From contig JAIUOW010000019.1 of the NCBI GenBank assembly GCA_020161775.1, positions 1 through 64,000 on the forward strand: a DNA stretch of 64,000 nt, read 5' to 3'. Below the pieces are notes generated by a model. That model saw only the letters and a list, made by a program, of their open reading frames with translations, did no database searches and was not told where the DNA came from. A program made the translations under genes and the position numbers. Origin of the DNA: Pseudomonadota bacterium (GTDB taxonomy: Bacteria > Pseudomonadota > Gammaproteobacteria > Burkholderiales > Burkholderiaceae_C). This document shows, piece by piece, positions 56,259 to 64,000 of this stretch; position 1 is the first letter of the stretch; every line of letters starts with the position of its first letter.

Positions 56259-57056
56259 TCAACGCTTGAGTGCCGGGGCAATGGACTTGCCGCCCTTGCC
56301 GTTCACGCCCATGTACACGCCCAGCGCAATGGTCGCATCGGACGCAAAGCCGGGGAACGGAAAACGTTGCTGGCGGTAGCAGTCGTTCAGGCGGCGCTGC
56401 ATGCCCCACAGGTCACCGCTGGACACACGGTAGGCCGGCCAGGCACCAAAGCCGTTGCCGGCACCGGGATTCCTGGTGAGGTTGGGCAGGTCCTGCAGGC
56501 GCACACGCTTGTTGTCCTCACCATGGCAGGACGCACAAGAGAAGTCGTACGGGCCGCCACGCATGTAGAACACCTTCTTGCCCACCTCGTACATGAGCTT
56601 TTCCTGCGGGTGCGACTGCGGCAGGTTGAACGCCATGTCGCGCGATTCGGCGGAAATGTAGGCGACCAGCGACTCCAGCGTCTTCTGCTCGCCCGCGCCA
56701 AAACGCGTCCTGGCGATTTCGGCAGCGTTGAAACCCTGCAGGGTCTCCATGCAGGTCAGAAGCCGCGACTCCAGGTCCTGCACGCGCTGCGTGTCGGCAA
56801 AGTAACGGGGCAACTCGACAAAGGCGCCCTTGACCACGCCTGGACCCTTGCCCAGATCGCATTTTTCGAGCGTGGCTTTCTTCGGGCCGCGGGCTTCTTT
56901 CCAGAGCGCCTCGCCCTTGGCCTCGAACAGCTCGGCGGGGTTGCCGTCCGCCAGCATGGCGCGGTACTCGGCAATGCCATCCGCGGTGCTTTTCTGCGCC
57001 GCTGCGGGAAGGGACACAACGGCCAGCGCCGCCAGCCCGATCAGGCTCCATTTCAT
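56259..57056 (-). CDS. soxA: Sulfur oxidation c-type cytochrome SoxA (single haem)
   Basis: A 265-residue cytochrome with signal peptide (cleavage after about 20, AAAQ). One haem motif CASCH at 174-178 and Cys226 in 'RLNDCYRQQ', the position of the cysteine-persulfide haem ligand at the active site. Cys66 and Cys102 probably form the disulfide that replaces the first haem of diheme SoxA. Together with SoxX it links thiosulfate to SoxYZ. Confidence 0.94.
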   Translation of the reverse strand: MKWSLIGLAALAVVSLPAAAQKSTADGIAEYRAMLADGNPAELFEAKGEALWKEARGPKKATLEKCDLGKGPGVVKGAFVELPRYFADTQRVQDLESRLLTCMETLQGFNAAEIARTRFGAGEQKTLESLVAYISAESRDMAFNLPQSHPQEKLMYEVGKKVFYMRGGPYDFSCASCHGEDNKRVRLQDLPNLTRNPGAGNGFGAWPAYRVSSGDLWGMQRRLNDCYRQQRFPFPGFASDATIALGVYMGVNGKGGKSIAPALKR

Positions 57057-57096
57057 CGCGATCTCCTCGTTGTTGTATCGGGCGGCCTGCCCGTGA

Positions 57097-57408
57097 TCAG
57101 GCCACAACCGCTTCGTCGGTGCGCTTGTCGCCCTTGCTGTCCACCCACGTTACCACGACCTTGTCGCCCGCCTTGCCACCCTTGAAGGAGAACTGCGTGA
57201 AGGGGTTCTTGGACACCGCCGGACCCCACTGGGCGCTCATGACGGTCTTGCCGTTGTGGGTGGCGCTGATGGTCTGGATGAACCACGCCGGGATGATCTT
57301 GCCCGCGCCATCGCGGCGCTGGCCGCTTTCCATTTCGTGGCTCACAAGCACACGGACCGTGACCTTGTCCCCTTGCGCCTGGGCGCGAATTCGCATCGGA
57401 TCTGCCAT
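57097..57408 (-). CDS. soxZ: Thiosulfate oxidation carrier complex protein SoxZ
   Basis: A 103-residue beta-sandwich subunit of the SoxYZ carrier. 'MRIRAQAQGDKVTVRVLVSH.M' and 'IPAWFIQTISATHNGKTV' are typical. No signal peptide; SoxZ is exported with SoxY by the Tat system. AAGGAG lies nine bases before the ATG at 57408, which settles the start. Ten bases after soxY. Confidence 0.94.
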   Translation of the reverse strand: MADPMRIRAQAQGDKVTVRVLVSHEMESGQRRDGAGKIIPAWFIQTISATHNGKTVMSAQWGPAVSKNPFTQFSFKGGKAGDKVVVTWVDSKGDKRTDEAVVA

Positions 57409-57418
57409 GCTGTGCTCC

Positions 57419-57895
57419 TTAACCGCCGCATCCGCCAAGGGTCACCTTGACCTCTTTGACGCTGTAGAAAAACTTGTCGCCGGCCTTGGCCAGCGCATAC
57501 ACATTGGACGACTGGCCCATCTTCACGTTGGTCGAGACGTTGGGGTCGGTCCCCGCGGGCACGTCGAACACTGCCGCCAGCGCGTTGGGGTTCTTTTCAA
57601 CCACAAAGGCGATCTGGGTGGTGTTGGGGATATTGCTGGTGGCACCGACGCGAACGACCGCGCCGTTTTCGGCGATCTCGGGCGCGGCCAGGATCAGGTC
57701 CTTGCTTTCGGTGGCGGCAGCGGCACCGCCCAGCGCCTTGACCGCTTCGGCCAGGGTCTTGGCTTCAAACGCGGCCTTGTTCCAGGCCGGCGCGGCCTGT
57801 GCACGCGCGGCGGCGGGCACCAGCCCGGCCGCAGCGGCCAGCCCGAGCGCCGCAGCGCCCGAACCTTTGTGCATGAATTCTCGACGTTCCATCAT
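57419..57895 (-). CDS. soxY: Thiosulfate oxidation carrier protein SoxY
   Basis: A 158-residue periplasmic carrier. The Tat signal is 'ERREFMHKGSGAAALGLAAA'. The C-terminal swinging arm ends VTLGGCGG, with Cys156 as the covalent attachment site for sulfur intermediates. AAGGAG precedes the first of two adjacent ATG codons. A 98-base gap separates it from soxD, the largest gap inside the cluster, where a second promoter could lie. Confidence 0.95.
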   Translation of the reverse strand: MMERREFMHKGSGAAALGLAAAAGLVPAAARAQAAPAWNKAAFEAKTLAEAVKALGGAAAATESKDLILAAPEIAENGAVVRVGATSNIPNTTQIAFVVEKNPNALAAVFDVPAGTDPNVSTNVKMGQSSNVYALAKAGDKFFYSVKEVKVTLGGCGG

Positions 57896-57993
57896 GGGAC
57901 TCCTTCAGATTGACGAACCGGATTGTATGAATACACAGCATCGGGCGGAATGGGCATTACCCTGCGTCCCTTTGTTGTATGGGGATGATGCTG

Positions 57994-59079
57994 TCATGGC
58001 GTGGCCCCCTGGGCCAGCCACCGGGCCACGCGCTGCGCGTCAGCTTCGCTGATGGACTGGGCTGGCATCGGGATGCTGCCCCACACACCCTGCCCTCCAG
58101 CGCGGATTTTGCCGGCCAGATAGGCCGCGGCATCGGCCTGCGCCTTGTATTTTCCAGCGACCTCACGCCAGGACGGCCCCACCAGCTTGCTGTCCGCGGC
58201 GTGGCAGGCCACGCACACGTTCTTTTGCAGAAGCGGCATCACGTCGCCCGAGCGCAAGGCGCCCTCTGCGCCCGCGGGTGCCGCCGCTGGAACGGACACC
58301 GTTGCTGCCTGGGGGGCGGCAGCAGCCACCGTGGCGGCGCCGCGCGTGGGGCCAATGCCGCGCGTCTGGTCGGCCAGGTTGCCATGGGCATTGCGCGCGT
58401 GGTCAGGAATCAGGCTGGCCACGCGCGGCTCGGTGCGGCAATTGCGCATGCAGGCCGACCCCTGGACGTCGGGTTTGCGCGTGCCGCCGAATTCATTGCC
58501 CGGCCACATGCCATGCGCCGTGGTGATGCCGTTGCGGTTGGGCATGCGCTTTTGAACGTCGGCCATGTTGGCCTGGGACAGCGTGAAGTCGTCCGGCACC
58601 ACATTGCCCAGGTTGAGCATGTAGGCGAGCACGGCGTAAATATCGTCCGCCGCCAGCGACTTGGGGGCCGTCCAGGGCATGGCGCGGTTGATGTAGTCCC
58701 ACAGCGTGGACAGCTGCGAGGCTTTCATCATCATGGTGCGCGACGGCGTGTTGGTGCCCAGCTGGAGGCTGGCCACGCGCCCCGTCTGCACGTCTTTGGC
58801 CGTCGTATGGCCGATCAGCGGCGTGAAAACATCATTGCTTTCACCGAAGGCGCCATGGCAGGACGCACATTGCGCCTCCCACACCTGTTCGCCGCGCCGC
58901 ACGCTGCCCTGCCCCGGCGGCAGGCCCTTGAAATCCGGGCGCACGTCGATGTCCCAGGCTTTCACCTCGGCTGGCGTGGCGGCGCGCCCGACGCCGTCGT
59001 AGCGGGGTGCCTGGGCCACCGCCAGCGTGGTGGCCAGCGCCATGGCCAGCGTCAAGGCGAGCTTAGGAAAGCTGCACAT
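57994..59079 (-). CDS. soxD: SoxD, diheme cytochrome subunit of sulfane dehydrogenase SoxCD
   Basis: A 361-residue diheme cytochrome c with signal peptide (1-22). Haem motifs are CASCH (71-75) and CVACH (289-293), in two cytochrome domains joined by an Ala-rich linker. It accepts electrons from the SoxC molybdenum site that oxidises the sulfane sulfur on SoxY. The start overlaps the soxC end by 17 bases. Confidence 0.93.
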   Translation of the reverse strand: MCSFPKLALTLAMALATTLAVAQAPRYDGVGRAATPAEVKAWDIDVRPDFKGLPPGQGSVRRGEQVWEAQCASCHGAFGESNDVFTPLIGHTTAKDVQTGRVASLQLGTNTPSRTMMMKASQLSTLWDYINRAMPWTAPKSLAADDIYAVLAYMLNLGNVVPDDFTLSQANMADVQKRMPNRNGITTAHGMWPGNEFGGTRKPDVQGSACMRNCRTEPRVASLIPDHARNAHGNLADQTRGIGPTRGAATVAAAAPQAATVSVPAAAPAGAEGALRSGDVMPLLQKNVCVACHAADSKLVGPSWREVAGKYKAQADAAAYLAGKIRAGGQGVWGSIPMPAQSISEADAQRVARWLAQGATP

Positions 59080-60400
59080 TGCGCACCTCGCCGCTTTCTT
59101 CCACCAGCCAGGTCTGGATGGCGTTGTTGTGATAGATGTTGCGCGTGCCGCGCACCCGGCGCAGTTCGGCGTAGGTCGGCTGGATGTGGCCTGTTTCGTC
59201 GGTGGCGCGGCTCATCAGCAAGGCGGGCTTGCCGTCCCAGGCCCAGTCGCAGTTGAAGCGTGTCAGGCACTTGGACAGCACCGGGCCTTCCAGGCGCGCG
59301 GGCTTCCAGTTGCGCCCGCCGTCGGCGGACACATCCACCCGGCGCACCTTGCCACGGCCGCTCCAGGCCAGGCCGGTGATGTTGGTAAAGCCCTTGTCCA
59401 GCAGCATCTGGCCGCCGCTGGGCGAGGTGATGACGCTTTTGACTTCCTGGATGCTGGTGTACTGGCGATGCATGCCATCGGGCATGAGGTCCATGTAATG
59501 GATGGATTCGTCCTTCGTGCCGTAGGCCATGTCGCCCAGCTCGATGCGCCGCAGGTACTTGACCCAGCTCACGCCCTGCACGCCTGGCACCACCAGGCGC
59601 AGCGGGTAGCCGTTCTCGGGCCGCAGCATCTCGCCGTTCTGGCCATAGGCAACCAGGACTTCGCCACTCATGACCAGGCTCATGGGGATGGTGCGCGTCA
59701 TGCCTGAGCCGTCGGCGCCCTCGGCCAGCACGAATTTGCCGCGCTTGAGGTCGGCGCCACACATCTCCAGCAGCGTGCGCAGCGGCACGCCGGTGAACTC
59801 GCTGCATGAAATCATGCCGTGCGTGTACTGCACCGTGGGCACCGCCACGTTGCCCCACTCCATGCCGGTATTGGCACCGCATTCAATGAAATGCATGCGG
59901 CTGACCGGCGGCAGGCGCATGAGCTCGTCCATGGTGAAGACCATGGGCCGCTTGAGCATCTTTTCATCACTGCCGTTGAGCATGAGCCGGTGCTGGCTGG
60001 GATCGATGTCCCACCAGCCTTGGTGGTGCCGCTCAAAGTGCAGCCCGCTGGGCGTGATGATGCCGAACAGCCCCTGCAGCGGGCAGAAGCTCACGCTGGA
60101 CTGGCTGACCCGCGTGAGGCCCGGGCTTTCGCGGCGCTGAAGGTTCTTCTCCCACACGCTGGGCACGCCATAGCCACGCGCAGCCACGGCCTGGCCCAGC
60201 GACTTGCTGTGGCCGGGCAGGTTCAGGATGGCGGGATCGCCCGCGGCGGCCGGTGCAGGCGCCGTCTGCGCCGCTACCGCACCTGCCGCCGACGCCAGCG
60301 CCGCGGCCAGGAAACTGCGACGGCCCGCGTACACATCACGGATCTGCTCGCGGTTGAGGAAGTTTTCCGGCGCGCGCCGGACAAAGCGGTTGAATCCCAT
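59063..60400 (-). CDS. soxC: SoxC, molybdenum subunit of sulfane dehydrogenase
   Basis: A 445-residue sulfite-oxidase-family protein. A Tat motif 'AGRRSFLAAALAS' begins at residue 26 after an unusually long polar N terminus. The molybdenum ligand is Cys174 in 'HFIECGANTG'. The C-terminal Mo-co dimerisation domain ends with 'IQTWLVEESGEVRNVQLS'. Presence of soxCD implies full oxidation of thiosulfate without sulfur globules. Two bases after the regulator gene. Confidence 0.94.
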   Translation of the reverse strand: MGFNRFVRRAPENFLNREQIRDVYAGRRSFLAAALASAAGAVAAQTAPAPAAAGDPAILNLPGHSKSLGQAVAARGYGVPSVWEKNLQRRESPGLTRVSQSSVSFCPLQGLFGIITPSGLHFERHHQGWWDIDPSQHRLMLNGSDEKMLKRPMVFTMDELMRLPPVSRMHFIECGANTGMEWGNVAVPTVQYTHGMISCSEFTGVPLRTLLEMCGADLKRGKFVLAEGADGSGMTRTIPMSLVMSGEVLVAYGQNGEMLRPENGYPLRLVVPGVQGVSWVKYLRRIELGDMAYGTKDESIHYMDLMPDGMHRQYTSIQEVKSVITSPSGGQMLLDKGFTNITGLAWSGRGKVRRVDVSADGGRNWKPARLEGPVLSKCLTRFNCDWAWDGKPALLMSRATDETGHIQPTYAELRRVRGTRNIYHNNAIQTWLVEESGEVRNVQLS

Positions 60401-60402
60401 GG

Positions 60403-60777
60403 TCAGGCCACCGCCTTTCCCAGCAGCCGCTCGGACGGCGGCAGCTGCAAGGGCTCATCCACCTCGATGGCGATCTGCGTGCAGACCGCCCGGCACAGCG
60501 TGACAGCCTTTTCGCTCTGCACCCGGTAGATGACCTGGGTGCCGTCCTTTCGCTTGGCCAGCACACCGCTGCGGTACAGCACGTTCAGGTGCTGCGACAG
60601 GTTGGGCTGGGTGGTGTCGATCTTTTCCAGCAGCTGCGTCACGGAGCGCTCGCCGTCGCACAGGGCGCTCAGGATGCGCAGGCGCATGGGCGTTGCCAGC
60701 ACGCCAAACAGTTCAGCCGCCAGCTCGAACACGCGGCCGGAGCCGGCATCTTCATCGGCGTGGATCATGGGTTCCAT
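60403..60777 (-). CDS. soxR: ArsR-family regulator, probable SoxR-type sulfur sensor
   Basis: A 124-residue winged-helix repressor. 'LATPMRLRILSALCDGERSV' with Cys40 in the same context as the persulfide-sensing Cys of SqrR/BigR/SoxR ('CEGERSV'), recognition helix 'TQPNLSQHLNVLYRSGVL', and Cys95/Cys99 ('LCRAVC') in the C-terminal helix. Those regulators release DNA when the two cysteines form a polysulfide bridge. Its position as first gene before soxC supports this. The start may be 60777 or the ATG at 60768. Confidence 0.82.
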   Translation of the reverse strand: MEPMIHADEDAGSGRVFELAAELFGVLATPMRLRILSALCDGERSVTQLLEKIDTTQPNLSQHLNVLYRSGVLAKRKDGTQVIYRVQSEKAVTLCRAVCTQIAIEVDEPLQLPPSERLLGKAVA

Positions 60778-60816
60778 TTCGTCTATGCAAATATAAGCAA
60801 TGACGAATATTAAAAG
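60778..60816 (-). promoter_or_regulatory. AT-rich leader of the sox operon, candidate promoter/operator
   Basis: This short stretch is the only strongly AT-rich DNA near the regulator. It contains TATATT (minus strand, 60796-60791) and a separated inverted pair TTCGTC...GACGAA (60808-60803 and 60783-60778). There is no good -35 and only about 35 bases between the upstream terminator and the regulator ATG, so the transcript would have a very short leader. Autoregulation at this site is plausible. Confidence 0.35.
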
Positions 60817-60843
60817 TACCGAGGCGTCTCACGCCTCGGTACA
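60807..60843 (-). terminator. Rho-independent terminator of prpE
   Basis: On the minus strand, ten bases past the prpE stop, GTACCGAGGCG-tgaga-CGCCTCGGTAC forms a perfect 11-pair stem (60843-60817), followed by TTTTAATATT. It separates prpE from the sox operon on the same strand. Confidence 0.85.
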
Positions 60844-60852
60844 TACCCGCAC

Positions 60853-62748
60853 TCAGCCCACCAGCAGGTCGCGTATCTGCTGCAGCGCGGCCGGGTCCTC
60901 GATGGTGGTGAGGTCGCCGGCGTCGCGGCCCTCGCACACCGCCTGAATGGCGCGGCGCAGCAGCTTGCCGCTGCGCGTCTTGGGCAACACGGACACGAAG
61001 CGCACGCGCGCGGGGCGCGCCACGGCACCCAGCTGTTCGTCCACCACCTTCATGATGGAGCCTTCCAATGCAAGCCTGGCCACGTCATCCGTGAGCGCGG
61101 ATGCATCCTTGGGCACCACGAAGGCCATGGCCACCTGGCCCTTGAGCGCGTCGGCCACGCCCACCACGGCCACCTCGGCCACGTTGGGGTGGCTTGAGAT
61201 GCTTTCCTCGATCTCACGCGTGCCCAGGCGGTGGCCGGCGACGTTGATCACATCGTCGGTGCGGCCCAGGATGTAGTAATAGCCATCCTTGTCACGGATG
61301 CCCCAGTCAAAGGTGGAATACACCAGCTTGCCCGGAATGCTCTTCCAGTAGGTGTTGACGAAGCGCGCGTCGTCCTTCCACACGGTCTGCATGAAGCCTG
61401 GCGGGGTCGGCCCCTCAATGACAACCACACCTTTCTGGTCAGGCGCCGTGAGCTCCTCGCCGGTGCTTTCGTGCAGCAGCTTCACGTTGTAGCCATACAT
61501 CGGCACGCCGGGGCTGCCGAACTTGCTCGGCTTTTTCTCGATGCCGTTGGCAATGGTCAGGATGGGCCAGCCGCTTTCGGTCTGCCAGTAGTTGTCGATG
61601 ATGGGCACGCCCAGGGCGTCGCTGATCCAGCGCGCCGTGGGTTCGTCCAGCGGCTCGCCCGCCAGGAACAGCGCACGCAGGCTGGACAGGTCATATTTTT
61701 TCAGGAAGGCCGGGTCCTGCTTTTTCAGCACGCGCACGGCCGTGGGCGCGCTGAACATCGAGGTGACCTTGTACTTCTCCACCAGGCTCCACCAGATGCC
61801 CGCGTCGGGGCGGATGGGCAGGCCCTCGTACATGATGGTGGCCATGCCCGCGATCAGCGGGCCATAGACGATGTAGCTGTGCCCCACCACCCAGCCGATG
61901 TCGCTGGTGGAGAAGTACGTTTCGCCCGGCTGGCCCATGAAGATGTGCTTCATGCTCGCGGCCAGCGCCACCGCGTAGCCGCCGGTGTCGCGCTGCACGC
62001 CCTTGGGCCGGCCCGTGGTGCCGCTGGTGTAGATCGTGTAGCTGATGTCGGTGCTGTCCAGCCATTCGCAGGGCACCTGTGCGCCCTGGTGCAGCTCGCT
62101 CAGGCCCAGCCAGGAATGGTCGCGCCCGGCCTGCATGGTCATGGGCGCCAGGCCACGGTTGACCATGATCACGGCATCGGGCTTGTGGCTGGACAGGCGG
62201 ATGGCTTCGTCCAGCAGGGGCTTGTATTCCACCACCTTGCCGCCACGCGAGCCGGCGTCAGCACTGACGATGAGCTTGGGCGCGGCGTCCTCGATGCGCG
62301 AGGCCAGCGACACACTGGCAAACCCGCCAAACACCACCGAATGGATGGCCCCGATGCGCGCGCAGGCCAGCATGACAAACGCCGCCTCGGCAATCATGGG
62401 CATGTAGATCAGCACGCGGTCGCCCTTTTGCACGCCCAGGCCCTTGAGCATGGCGGCGGCGCGCTGCACTTCGGTGTGCAGTTCGCCAAAGGTGTAGGTT
62501 TTTTCCTGGTTCGTCTCGGTGGACACATAGATCAGCGCGGCCTGATCGGCACGGTCTTTCAGGTGGCGATCCACCGCGTTGTGGCACAGGTTGGTGGTGC
62601 CGCCCTTGAACCAGTGCGCAAACGGCGGGTTGCTCCAGTCGCAGATCTGCCGGGGCGGCACTTGCCAGTCGATCAGCTTGGCCTGCTCCGCCCAGAAGGC
62701 CTCGGGGTTGTCCAGCGACTGGCGGTGAAAGTCTGCAAATGGGGTCAT
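60853..62748 (-). CDS. prpE: Propionate--CoA ligase PrpE (acetyl-CoA synthetase family)
   Basis: A 631-residue adenylate-forming enzyme. 'CHNAVDRHL', P-loop-like 'YTSGTTGRPKGVQRDTGGY', 'DNYWQTESGWPI', 'GRTDDVINVAGHRLGTREIE' and acylated-site Lys in 'KTRSGKLLRR' are present. The 'RDTGGYAVAL' segment is typical of PrpE rather than Acs, and the length is right for PrpE, so propionate is the likely substrate, with acetate possible. No other prp genes are near. A strong terminator follows. Confidence 0.88.
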   Translation of the reverse strand: MTPFADFHRQSLDNPEAFWAEQAKLIDWQVPPRQICDWSNPPFAHWFKGGTTNLCHNAVDRHLKDRADQAALIYVSTETNQEKTYTFGELHTEVQRAAAMLKGLGVQKGDRVLIYMPMIAEAAFVMLACARIGAIHSVVFGGFASVSLASRIEDAAPKLIVSADAGSRGGKVVEYKPLLDEAIRLSSHKPDAVIMVNRGLAPMTMQAGRDHSWLGLSELHQGAQVPCEWLDSTDISYTIYTSGTTGRPKGVQRDTGGYAVALAASMKHIFMGQPGETYFSTSDIGWVVGHSYIVYGPLIAGMATIMYEGLPIRPDAGIWWSLVEKYKVTSMFSAPTAVRVLKKQDPAFLKKYDLSSLRALFLAGEPLDEPTARWISDALGVPIIDNYWQTESGWPILTIANGIEKKPSKFGSPGVPMYGYNVKLLHESTGEELTAPDQKGVVVIEGPTPPGFMQTVWKDDARFVNTYWKSIPGKLVYSTFDWGIRDKDGYYYILGRTDDVINVAGHRLGTREIEESISSHPNVAEVAVVGVADALKGQVAMAFVVPKDASALTDDVARLALEGSIMKVVDEQLGAVARPARVRFVSVLPKTRSGKLLRRAIQAVCEGRDAGDLTTIEDPAALQQIRDLLVG

Positions 62749-62849
62749 GCCTGAGTCTCCGTTACGTGCTTGAGCGATCTGAATTCATAATTATTCATGA
62801 TGGTCTTGCGGGAAACTGACTCGAACCGTCCTGTCCTGCGGCCGATGCG

Positions 62850-63458
62850 CTACTTGATCAACCCCTGTACAGGCTTGAACTCCGGATGCTCCGCGGTGCG
62901 CAGCCATTCAAAAGCCACCATCTCGGTCGTCACCAGTTCGGCGCCTGCCCCGGCCAGCCGGTCAAAGGCTGCATCGCGGTTGCGCTCGGTGCGTGAACCG
63001 CAGGCGTCGGTCACCACCCACACCTCAAACTCTTCCTGCAGCAGATCCAGCGCCGTCTGCAGCAGGCACACATGGGCTTCGCAGCCCGCGATCACGATGG
63101 TGTTGCGCCCCGGCTCCTGCTGCGGTTGCGGCTTCTGCAGGTGTTTTGGCAGGCTGCGGGCGTTGCCGCCCTGCTGTGGGCGCGCCGGTGGGCGCAGCCA
63201 GTCGGCCAGGCCGTCGGCCACCGCGCTGAAATGCATCTTGGCAAGGGTGCGGCTGCACAGGGCGCGCACGGCGGCGTCGTTGGGACCGAGCTTGTCGGGG
63301 TTCTGCTCGGTGCCCCAGGCGGGCACTTGCAGCATCCGCGCCATCTGGCCCAGCCGCACGGCATTGGCCAGGACCAGCGGGCCTTCATGAATCGCAGGCA
63401 TCAGGCGGGCCTGGTAGTCAACCAGAACCAGTTGGGAATCGTCGGCGTCCAGCAGCAT
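62850..63458 (-). CDS. Isochorismatase-family cysteine hydrolase
   Basis: A 202-residue hydrolase of the nicotinamidase/YcaC fold. The catalytic set is visible: Asp in 'QLVLVDYQARL', a Lys in 'LAKMHFSA', and the nucleophilic Cys in 'IVIAGCEAHVCLLQTAL'. The central loop contains a Pro/Gln-rich insertion ('LRPPARPQQGG', 'HLQKPQPQQEPG'), longer than usual. The start at 63458 is chosen for the GGAGA before it. Substrate unknown. Confidence 0.85.
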   Translation of the reverse strand: MLLDADDSQLVLVDYQARLMPAIHEGPLVLANAVRLGQMARMLQVPAWGTEQNPDKLGPNDAAVRALCSRTLAKMHFSAVADGLADWLRPPARPQQGGNARSLPKHLQKPQPQQEPGRNTIVIAGCEAHVCLLQTALDLLQEEFEVWVVTDACGSRTERNRDAAFDRLAGAGAELVTTEMVAFEWLRTAEHPEFKPVQGLIK

Positions 63459-63553
63459 GGGTCTCCTTCGGGATGGCCCCAATTATTCCCTGCCCCGCAC
63501 GGCCCGGCGATACGGCCGGTGATACGGCCAGCAATACGGCCGGCGATGCCTTG

Positions 63554-64000
63554 TCAGCGCGACGCGGCCATCGACGGCATGCGCTGCAGCGGCGCGGGCA
63601 CCGTGGGCGGCAATGACGTCAGTGGTGCCAGCGGCGCCAGAGGCGCGGGCCGCGAATGACGTTCGCGCTCCCGCGTCAGGTAGCGCTCATGCTCGGCCTG
63701 GTGCTGGATGCGTTCCTGCACCTGGCTGCGCTGGGTGAAATACGCCTGGCGCAGGCCGTCCGGCTCGCAGTCCAGTTGCGCCACCGAGAAATGGGGGACC
63801 ATGACGATCTCGCTGTCGCCCGCGTCGTATTCGATGCAGCCCGGCCGGCCCAGCACGCGGTCAATGGTTTGGCAGGCCTTGTCGCGCGGCACGCCGGGCA
63901 GCAGCAGCGTGAATTCAGCGGGGGCGGTGCGCGCCACCACGCCGCGCTCACCAGCGATCGCGTTGAGCTTGCGAACCAGCCGGGCCATGACCTTGCGGCT
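63554..64000 (-). CDS. Protein with degenerate GGDEF-like domain, 5' end outside the window
   Basis: The last 148 codons of a gene that continues beyond base 64000. The visible part starts 'KVMARLVRKLNAIAGERGVV' and continues 'ARTAPAEFTLLLPGVPRDKA', which matches the pattern of diguanylate cyclase domains ('AR.GGDEF.LLLP') with the active-site GGDEF changed to APAEF. It should thus not make cyclic di-GMP. The C-terminal 60 residues are charged and then Ala/Pro/Leu-rich. No stop or frame damage is seen within the fragment. Confidence 0.6.
   Translation of the reverse strand, partial: SRKVMARLVRKLNAIAGERGVVARTAPAEFTLLLPGVPRDKACQTIDRVLGRPGCIEYDAGDSEIVMVPHFSVAQLDCEPDGLRQAYFTQRSQVQERIQHQAEHERYLTRERERHSRPAPLAPLAPLTSLPPTVPAPLQRMPSMAASR

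Overview
The window is GC-rich chromosomal DNA from a betaproteobacterium, most likely family Comamonadaceae (Burkholderiales; Polaromonas, Acidovorax, Hydrogenophaga or Rhodoferax type). The evidence is the gene order ndk-rlmN-pilW-rodZ-ispG-hisS-yfgM-bamB-der-hfq-hflX-hflK-hflC-DUF2065-hisZ-purA, the sucA-odhB-lpd-zapE block, a soxCDYZAXB cluster, and a tandem GC-rich repeat of a kind I remember from this family. Almost everything is coding. No rRNA, tRNA, CRISPR array or prophage was seen.

Layout. (1) 1-904: the right end of an IS3-type insertion sequence, then a ParE-type toxin-antitoxin pair. (2) 1027-8038: an S41 protease, then an acyl-CoA dehydrogenase, a thiolase and a FadB-like bifunctional enzyme, which together cover the beta-oxidation steps. 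Two related, inverted, highly structured non-coding elements fill the gap between thiolase and FadB. (3) 8054-12472: a secreted M20 peptidase, a MarR-GNAT fusion regulator, an EamA exporter and a two-gene chromate transporter. (4) 12565-18489: signalling-type genes. These are a zinc-ribbon membrane protein of unknown function, rlmB, a membrane-anchored CxxCH/HAMP sensor without an output domain, and a Ser/Thr kinase fused to a class III nucleotide cyclase. (5) 18508-22404: an orphan ABC ATPase, tesA, mnmH, a small basic protein and a metC-like lyase.

(6) 22438-38939: a tight minus-strand run of 17 housekeeping genes, many overlapping by 1-8 bases (nucleotide metabolism, HflKC/HflX/Hfq, ribosome GTPase Der, BAM lipoprotein, aminoacylation, isoprenoid synthesis, cell shape, pilus, rRNA methylation). 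(7) 39041-47972: rluB, scpB, rluD, bamD, a DinG-like helicase, an 87-nt tandem repeat, a DUF465 protein, a PP2C phosphatase, a coiled-coil periplasmic protein and zapE. (8) 47986-53676: lpd-odhB-sucA, the complete 2-oxoglutarate dehydrogenase complex. (9) 53852-60777: soxR-CDYZAXB for periplasmic thiosulfate oxidation under an ArsR-type regulator with two to three candidate sensor cysteines. (10) 60853-64000: a propionate-CoA ligase ending in a strong terminator, an isochorismatase-like hydrolase, and a degenerate GGDEF-like protein that runs off the end.

The strongest candidates for something undescribed are the pair of about 240-nt elements at 5318-5843, which share a core sequence while their closing stems and a side hairpin differ in sequence but keep pairing, and the kinase-cyclase protein with its duplicated C-terminal module beside a sensor that has no output domain.
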